Shown: piece by piece, positions 19,574 through 24,036 of the stretch
Numbering within the stretch: position 1 is the stretch's first letter
How the letters are laid out: each line of letters starts with the position of its first letter
NCBI GenBank assembly: GCA_050734915.1
Contig: JBOHUX010000013.1
Span: 1-24,036 of the forward strand
Direction of reading: 5' to 3'
DNA length: 24,036 nt
Origin: JBOHUX01 sp050734915
GTDB lineage: Bacteria > Chloroflexota > Dormibacteria > Dormibacterales > Dormibacteraceae
Notes under the pieces: generated by a model
Databases searched by the model: none
Seen by the model: the letters and a program-made list of their open reading frames with translations, nothing else
Told to the model about the DNA's origin: nothing
Program-made: the position numbers and the translations under genes

Positions 19574-20883
19574 ACCCTCACCACCGATCCCGATCCGAGG
19601 CCCAGGCGCTCGAAGGCGAGGTCCACGTGGTCGAGGCCAGCGCCGGGGTCGAAGAGGCCATCCATGGTCGCCCGGTCCAGGCGGGACGGGATCTCGGCGC
19701 TCGCCTCCAGGAGGTCCCGGAAGCCACCCTCGCCGCCCAGCGCCCGATGCGCCGCCGACTGCACGATCCGGTAGGCCACATCCCTCTCCATACCCCGGTC
19801 CACCAGGGCCAGGAGCACGCGCTGGGAATGGACGACGCCGCCCCCCAGCTCGAGGTTGAGCGCCATCCGCCGGGGGTCCACCTCCAGCCCCCGCAGCACC
19901 CTGGTCATGGTGATCGCCATGTGGTCGACCAGGCAGCAGGCGTCCGGGAAGATCACCCGTTCCGCCGAGGAGTGGCTGATGTCGCGCTCATGCCAGAGCG
20001 CGACGTTCTCGAGTGCCGTGGCGGCATACCCGCGCACGGTCCGGGCCAGCCCGCAGATGCGCTCGCAGAGCACCGGGTTGCGCTTGTGGGGCATCGCCGA
20101 GCTGCCCTTCTGCTCGCGGCCGAACGGCTCCCGGACCTCGCCCACCTCGCTCCGCTGGAGGTGGCGGATCTCGACGGCGATGCGCTCCAGGGTCGCGGCC
20201 GCCAGCGCGAGGTCGGCCAGGTAGGCGGCATGGCGATCGCGGGCGACGACCTGGGTGCTGGCCGGGTCGGGCGTCAACCCGAGCCGGGCGCAGACCCGCT
20301 CCTCCACCCGGGGGTCGACGGTCGCGTGGGTCCCCACGGCCCCGCTCAGCTTGCCGACCGAGATCTCAAGCGATGCCCGCTCGACCCGCTCGAGCGCGCG
20401 GTCCAGCTCGGCCACCCAACCCGCGACCTTGAACCCGAACGTGATCGGCTCGGCGTGGATCCCGTGCGTCCGCCCCACCATCGGCGTCCTCCGGTGCCGG
20501 AGGGCGAGCTCGGCCGCCGCCTCCCGAGCCCGGCCGAGATCCTCCACGATCAGCGTGGCCGCCGCCCGCGCCTGCAGGGCGAGCGCGGTGTCGATCACGT
20601 CGGAGCTGGTCATCCCCAGGTGCAGGTGGCGGGCCTCGGGACCGATCGTCTCGCCGACCGCGGTCAGGAACGCGACCACGTCATGACCGACCGACTCCTC
20701 GATCTCGGCGATGCGGCCCAGGTCGAAGGTGGCGGCCCGGATCTTGGGTAGCGCGGAGGCCGGGATCCGACCCAGCTCCGACCAGGCCTCGCAGGCGAGA
20801 AGCTCGACCTCGAGCCAAAGTTCGAACCGGCGGCGATCGGACCAGATCTCCCGCATCCGGGACGGGGAGTATCGCTCGATCAA
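19570..20883 (-). CDS. purB: Adenylosuccinate lyase
   Basis: The 437-residue fumarase-superfamily lyase splits SAICAR to AICAR and adenylosuccinate to AMP, both releasing fumarate. It begins IERYSPSRMREIWSDRRRFE and contains MTSSDVIDTALALQ, GRTHGIHAEPITFGFKVAGW and the signature GSSAMPHKRNPVLCERI, whose Ser lies in the flexible catalytic loop. TTG at 20883 is the start implied by the N-terminal homology; AGGAG lies 13 bases upstream, rather far. A shorter start at the downstream Met would lose conserved residues. This is the first gene of the purine operon, behind a TATAAT promoter. purC follows with a GTGA overlap. Confidence 0.96.
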   Translation of the reverse strand: MIERYSPSRMREIWSDRRRFELWLEVELLACEAWSELGRIPASALPKIRAATFDLGRIAEIEESVGHDVVAFLTAVGETIGPEARHLHLGMTSSDVIDTALALQARAAATLIVEDLGRAREAAAELALRHRRTPMVGRTHGIHAEPITFGFKVAGWVAELDRALERVERASLEISVGKLSGAVGTHATVDPRVEERVCARLGLTPDPASTQVVARDRHAAYLADLALAAATLERIAVEIRHLQRSEVGEVREPFGREQKGSSAMPHKRNPVLCERICGLARTVRGYAATALENVALWHERDISHSSAERVIFPDACCLVDHMAITMTRVLRGLEVDPRRMALNLELGGGVVHSQRVLLALVDRGMERDVAYRIVQSAAHRALGGEGGFRDLLEASAEIPSRLDRATMDGLFDPGAGLDHVDLAFERLGLGSGSVVRV

Positions 20884-20909
20884 TGCTGGGACAGAGCTCC
20901 TGGGGTCAC
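20880..20909 (-). CDS. Possible 9-residue leader peptide before purB
   Basis: GTG at 20909 opens a nine-codon frame whose TGA overlaps the purB TTG start as TTGA. It contains the AGGAG that would serve purB. The arrangement resembles the other coupled leader ORFs in this window, but a frame this short is easily produced by chance and no ribosome binding site precedes it. Confidence 0.2.
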   Translation of the reverse strand: MTPGALSQH

Positions 20910-20927
20910 GCGGAGGAGGGCAAGGCG

Positions 20928-20933
20928 ATTATA
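20928..20933 (-). promoter_or_regulatory. -10 box (TATAAT) of the purine operon
   Basis: A perfect TATAAT on the minus strand stands out in GC-rich sequence about 45 bases upstream of the purB start. At 16-17 bases upstream there is only a weak -35 (ATGTCG, 20956-20951). Transcription would start near 20921, giving a leader of about 38 bases. An inverted repeat overlaps the -35 position. Confidence 0.65.
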
Positions 20934-20952
20934 TGCCCCTGCCGCTCGGCCG

Positions 20953-20992
20953 ACATGTTGTGTGGTGGCGCCGGCGACCCACAAGATGTGGG
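20953..20992. promoter_or_regulatory. Inverted repeats upstream of purB, possible operator
   Basis: ACATGTTGTG (20953-20962) and CACAAGATGT (20980-20989) are inverted copies matching at 9 of 10 positions, 17 bases apart. The right half is also the core of a perfect short palindrome, CCCACA-AGA-TGTGGG (20978-20992). The left half overlaps the -35 position of the purB promoter. This could bind a repressor of the purine operon or of the divergent sigma-factor gene; the site does not match an operator I can name. Confidence 0.4.
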
Positions 20993-21039
20993 CTGCCAAT
21001 CGTGATGTCGCGACGAAGTGCCACGCGCGAGCGTTCATG

Positions 21040-21045
21040 GATAAT
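21040..21045 (+). promoter_or_regulatory. Putative -10 box (GATAAT) of the sigma-factor operon
   Basis: GATAAT in TGGATAATC matches the -10 consensus at five of six positions. The predicted start is about 2-3 bases before ATG at 21055, the start of a short ORF coupled to the sigma gene. No good -35 and no ECF-type GGAAC box are seen. Confidence 0.45.
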
Positions 21046-21054
21046 CAGACGTCG

Positions 21055-21168
21055 ATGTCGCCTCCCGCCGGCTCGTGCGTGTCCGATCGAATCGAGCCCG
21101 GGCGGCGGCCAGTAACCGATGCAGGGGGCGCGCCGTTGAACAGCCGTGACCGGCTGCCGGGCGAATGA
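21055..21168 (+). CDS. Putative 37-residue leader ORF coupled to the sigma-factor gene
   Basis: ATG at 21055 lies nine bases after the GATAAT box and the frame ends at a TGA overlapping the ATG of the sigma gene (ATGA). The product has one Cys and is rich in Pro, Gly and Arg, with no recognised family. The same frame is open up to 20962, but that extension would lie upstream of the promoter. Since the sigma ATG has no clear ribosome binding site, coupled translation through this ORF would explain how it is initiated. Chance remains possible. Confidence 0.33.
   Translation: MSPPAGSCVSDRIEPGRRPVTDAGGAPLNSRDRLPGE
21141..21156 (+). other. Hairpin just upstream of the sigma-factor start
   Basis: CAGCCG-TGAC-CGGCTG forms a perfect six-base-pair stem with a four-base loop, ending eight bases before the ATG. 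In mRNA it could hinder ribosome entry at the sigma gene unless ribosomes translating the leader ORF melt it. Confidence 0.4.
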
Positions 21169-21719
21169 GTTCACTGCCTTCGCGCCAGGACGAGAGCGGT
21201 CTCGTCGAGCGCGCGAAGTCGGACCCGATGGCGTTCGGGGAGCTCTACGATCGCCATTTCCAGCAGATCTACCGCTTCGTCTTCTCGAGGACCAGGGACC
21301 AGAGCGCCGCCGAGGACGTCACCTCCGAGGTCTTCATCAAGGCGCTGCGCGGCCTGCCTCGCTACCAGGACACCGGGCGTCCATTCACGGCCTGGCTGTA
21401 TCAGATCGCCGTCAATGCGATCGCGGACAAGTACCGGGGAGCCCGTCCCACCCAGGACCTGGAGGAGGTCCGCGACCTGGCGGCGGGAGGGCCGGGTGTC
21501 GATGAGATCACGGCCCAGCGCGACGAGATCCGCCGCGTGTGGTCGCTCGTGGAGAAGCTGCCGGCGCCGCAGCGGACGGCGATGGTCCTGAAGTTCCAGG
21601 AGGATATGAAGATCGAGGACATCGCGGCCATCATGGGCAAGAGCCAGGGCGCCGTGAAGCTCCTCATCCACCGCGGTGTGACCAAGGTGCGGGCGCAGAT
21701 GGGGGCCCGGACCCGATGA
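21165..21719 (+). CDS. ECF-type RNA polymerase sigma factor
   Basis: The 184-residue protein has sigma-70 region 2 (about residues 18-85: FGELYDRHFQQIYRFVFSRT, DQSAAEDVTSEVFIKAL, FTAWLYQIAVNAIADKYRG) and region 4 (about 122-178: LPAPQRTAMVLKFQEDMKIE, DIAAIMGKSQGAVKLLIHRG, a helix-turn-helix for the -35 element). Regions 1 and 3 are absent, as in ECF factors. A sigma factor of this class directs RNA polymerase to a small regulon and is usually held by an adjacent anti-sigma factor. ATG at 21165 has only a weak ribosome binding site. The stop overlaps the next gene by ATGA, so that gene is its likely partner. It is divergent from the purine operon; no direct link between them is shown. Confidence 0.93.
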   Translation: MSSLPSRQDESGLVERAKSDPMAFGELYDRHFQQIYRFVFSRTRDQSAAEDVTSEVFIKALRGLPRYQDTGRPFTAWLYQIAVNAIADKYRGARPTQDLEEVRDLAAGGPGVDEITAQRDEIRRVWSLVEKLPAPQRTAMVLKFQEDMKIEDIAAIMGKSQGAVKLLIHRGVTKVRAQMGARTR

Positions 21720-23986
21720 GCGGGCCGGGCGTGAATCTCCCCCGCCGCGGCCGGGATCTGGAGCTGGACGCCATCTTCGAGGACCCCGAGGCCCTGGACT
21801 TCGCGCAGCACCTGCACGAGCTGGGCCCCCGGGCGGGGGCTCCCGGGCCGCAGGCCGACCCCGCGTTCCGGTCATCACTGCGGCGCGACCTGATGCGGCA
21901 GGCGTGGTCGATAAAGGAGCCAGCCCTGCCCTGGTGGCGCCGGCTGACCGGGCCGGTCGGGCTCTCGTGGGCGGCCGCCACGGTCGGCATCGCGCTGCTC
22001 GCCTTCGTCGCCTACGACTTCCACCAGGCCCCGCCCGCCGACCGCACGATCGCGACTGTCAGCAGCCCGCTCAACCATGTCCAGGCGGCGGGCCTGGAGC
22101 GGGCGATCCCGCTCGTCTTCAACCAGCCCATGGACCACTCTTCCGTGGAGTCGGCGATCAGGGTCGAGCCCGCCACCAAGGTCACCTACCAGTGGTCCGG
22201 CAAGACGCTCTACGTGCACCCCGAGGCGGGCGCCCTGGCTCCCAACACCCAGTACCAGGTCAAGGTCGGCCCGAGCGCCCGGACGGCGAGCGGGAAGGCG
22301 GTCCAGAAGGTCAAGACCATCTCCTTCGTCACCGCCCCCGCGCCGAGCCTGGTTCCGATTCCGACCCCCAGCACACCGGCCGGACCGGCGCTCGGCGCCT
22401 CCCGGGAGATCGCCCATGTCGCCGCGACGGACAGCGCCTGGGCGCCGTACGCCACCACGCTCTACGTCGCCGGCGCGCAGGGCGTGGAGGCGATCGGGGC
22501 GGGCGCGGCCGGCCCCCCCACCGTCCTGGCGAGCACGCCCGCCGACCGGCTGGCCCTCTCGCCGGACTCCTCCCAGGTGCTCTTCTCCGGCAGCGGGGGC
22601 GTCGGCGTGGTGCCGGCGGCGGGGGGCCGGCCGGCGACGATGCTGTCCCGATCCCCGGCCGTTGCCCTCGGCTGGCAGGGTGCCAAGCCCGTTTTCGTCC
22701 AGGACGCGGCCGTCTACCGGCTCGAGCTCGCCGTCCCCTCCCTCGCCGGCGCCGCCCCGGCTCCGGTGCGCCTCGCCACCCTGACGGCGAGCGCGACGGC
22801 GGCCGCCTTCTCACCGGACGGCACCCAGCTCCTGTACACCGCCGGCGCCACGACCCGGCTGCTGGACCTCGGCCACGGCCAGGCGAGCGCGTGGCCGCAG
22901 GCGGGGTCGGCCTTCGCCTGGGCACCGGACGGCAAGAAGGTCGCTTATGTGACCGCGGCCACGATCATGTCCGCGGGAGCCGACGGGTCGGCGCCGGTCA
23001 GGATGGCCGGAATCGGCGCCTCGGCCGCGGCGGGGCGCGTCGCCACCTCGAACGGCACCGGGCAGGGCGTGGCACTCGCCTGGTCGAGCCTCGGGCAGGT
23101 GATGATCGGCACCGACGCGGGGCTCTGGCTGGCCAGTCCGGACGGTTCCGCGGTCGACAAGCTCGGTGACGGGGCATTCGCGGCGGCCAGCTGGGCGCCG
23201 GACGGCAGCGGGATCGCCTACAGCTCGGCCGGAGCCCTGACTCTCGCCGAGGTCCTCCCCGCGGGCTCGGTGCGGCTGACCCAGGGCGACCAGCTCGTGA
23301 GCGGGTTCATGGCGGCGCGGCTGGCCGGCGATGTCACGGCCGCGAACGGCTACCTGGATCCCAAGGCCCGCGCAGCCGGCGCCGCCAAACTGCCGCCGTC
23401 CCGGGGGGCGGCCGTGGTGCGGGACTTCGTCCTCCTCGCCCAGCGCCGCCCGGGCAGCCTTCGCTATGTGGTTCGGATCCTCCTCGCCCGGGGCGGGGTC
23501 GAGACCTCCCAGTACGACGAGACGCTGACCCTGGTCCCCGACACTTCCGGCCGCCTCCTCGTCGACCAGGTCGTGGACGGTCCCCAGGGGCCGGTCGGGC
23601 CGGGTCCCTCGGTGGTCGCCATCAAGGTCTTCCGGGAGCAGATCCAGGTCACCTTCGATTCCGACCTCGACGGCAGCACGGTCCAGGGGGCGATCTCGCT
23701 GGTCGACGCGACCGGTCAGCCCCTGCAGCAGGCGGTGAACTACGCCGGCCGCACAGTGAGCCTCCAGGTCCCGCCGCTGACGCCGGGGGCCGCGTATCGG
23801 CTGGTCGTCTCCGCGAACCTCTCCGACATCGACGGCCGCGAGCCCTCCGCCACGTACGACCTCAACCTCCTGGGCCCGTCCGAAGTCACGCTCCCGGCCG
23901 CGCCCGCGACGGCGCCGCCGAGCCCGCCCGCCGGCGCCAACCAGCCGGGTCCGGCGGCCAGCCCCACGCCTCTGCCCAGCCCCTGA
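21716..23986 (+). CDS. Single-pass membrane protein with two Big_5-like domains and a PD40 beta-propeller; putative anti-sigma/sensor
   Basis: The 756-residue protein has a cytoplasmic N-terminus of about 80 residues whose LELDAIFEDPEAL and ADPAFRSSLRRDLMRQA segments resemble N-termini of proteins encoded next to ECF sigma factors. One membrane helix follows (about 82-102). Outside lie an Ig-like Big_5-type domain (about 109-209), a Pro-rich linker, propeller repeats with SPDG-type blades near residues 279, 362, 400 and 491, a mixed domain (about 515-625) containing VVRDFVLLAQRR, a second Big_5-like domain (about 634-725, IQVTFDSDLDGSTV to YRLVVSANLSDIDG) and a Pro/Ala/Ser tail. The topology fits a sensor that could hold the sigma factor inside and read a wall or extracellular signal outside. 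There is no HxxxCxxC zinc anti-sigma motif. It could instead be a surface protein merely cotranscribed with the sigma gene. ATG overlaps the sigma stop (ATGA). Confidence 0.82.
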   Translation: MSGPGVNLPRRGRDLELDAIFEDPEALDFAQHLHELGPRAGAPGPQADPAFRSSLRRDLMRQAWSIKEPALPWWRRLTGPVGLSWAAATVGIALLAFVAYDFHQAPPADRTIATVSSPLNHVQAAGLERAIPLVFNQPMDHSSVESAIRVEPATKVTYQWSGKTLYVHPEAGALAPNTQYQVKVGPSARTASGKAVQKVKTISFVTAPAPSLVPIPTPSTPAGPALGASREIAHVAATDSAWAPYATTLYVAGAQGVEAIGAGAAGPPTVLASTPADRLALSPDSSQVLFSGSGGVGVVPAAGGRPATMLSRSPAVALGWQGAKPVFVQDAAVYRLELAVPSLAGAAPAPVRLATLTASATAAAFSPDGTQLLYTAGATTRLLDLGHGQASAWPQAGSAFAWAPDGKKVAYVTAATIMSAGADGSAPVRMAGIGASAAAGRVATSNGTGQGVALAWSSLGQVMIGTDAGLWLASPDGSAVDKLGDGAFAAASWAPDGSGIAYSSAGALTLAEVLPAGSVRLTQGDQLVSGFMAARLAGDVTAANGYLDPKARAAGAAKLPPSRGAAVVRDFVLLAQRRPGSLRYVVRILLARGGVETSQYDETLTLVPDTSGRLLVDQVVDGPQGPVGPGPSVVAIKVFREQIQVTFDSDLDGSTVQGAISLVDATGQPLQQAVNYAGRTVSLQVPPLTPGAAYRLVVSANLSDIDGREPSATYDLNLLGPSEVTLPAAPATAPPSPPAGANQPGPAASPTPLPSP

Positions 23987-23999
23987 CCCCTCCGTTGGC

Positions 24000-24036
24000 T
24001 CAGGCCGGCGCGGGGCCGGAGATGGCGGCGGCGACC
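24000..24036 (-). CDS. Possible C-terminus of a convergent gene (11 codons visible)
   Basis: A minus-strand frame enters from the right edge and ends at TGA (24002-24000), giving the tail VAAAISGPAPA. Gene density and the 13-base gap to the preceding plus-strand stop make a convergent gene plausible, but too little sequence is present to assign it. Confidence 0.3.
   Translation of the reverse strand, partial: VAAAISGPAPA

Noticed and set aside
20884..20927. Purine riboswitch in the purB leader
   Set aside because: The leader is only about 40 bases and lacks the conserved core and paired loops of purine or PRPP riboswitches.
20962..21168. 68-codon version of the sigma leader ORF starting at 20962
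   Set aside because: The extra N-terminal part would lie upstream of the candidate promoter at 21040-21045 and across the inverted repeats; only the 37-residue form is consistent with that promoter.
23987..24036. Hairpin CCGGC-GCGGG-GCCGG as terminator of the sensor gene
   Set aside because: The five-base stem is not followed by a T-run, and the sequence may be the coding end of a convergent gene.

Overview
This is a GC-rich bacterial chromosome segment made almost entirely of ordinary housekeeping genes. The dense packing, the many GTG starts, the apparent leaderless promoters, the three-part PurS/PurQ/PurL enzyme, the PyrR leader element and the Mcl-like CoA lyase suggest a Chloroflexota-type or related actinobacteria-like lineage. 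That placement is an inference from gene style, not from a marker gene. I see no rRNA, tRNA, CRISPR array, insertion sequence or prophage.

Left part (1-2900): a minus-strand pair, a malyl-CoA/citrate-lyase-type CoA lyase and an uncharacterised protein cut by the window edge, diverges from a plus-strand MFS exporter and a 69-residue coiled-coil protein. Middle-left (2945-10500, minus strand): a pyrimidine operon read as pyrB-pyrR-carAB-pyrK-pyrD. It is preceded by a PyrR-binding RNA element that contains the pyrB ribosome binding site. carA and carB are joined in one 1431-codon reading frame. A small Cys-rich protein with its own leaderless promoter lies between this operon and the next.

Middle-right (10873-20883, minus strand): a purine operon read as purB-purC-purS-purQ-purL-purF-purM-purN-purH. 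It covers most of the route from PRPP to IMP plus both PurB steps; purD and the purE/purK step are not here, nor are pyrC, pyrE and pyrF of the pyrimidine route. Most genes in both operons are linked by 4-base GTGA stop/start overlaps, which implies translational coupling.

Right part (21055-23986, plus strand): an ECF-type sigma factor is followed, with an ATGA overlap, by a 756-residue protein with one transmembrane helix, two Ig-like (Big_5-type) domains and a PD40/TolB-like beta-propeller. This looks like a sigma/anti-sigma or surface-sensing pair. The last 37 bases may hold the end of a convergent gene.

The points most worth following up are the CarA-CarB fusion, the PyrR element over the pyrB ribosome binding site, the sigma factor with its propeller membrane partner, the repeated -10/6-base/GTG leaderless layout, and short leader ORFs that run into the start codons of downstream genes. 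I did not find a clearly new multi-gene system; the sigma/propeller pair is the nearest candidate.
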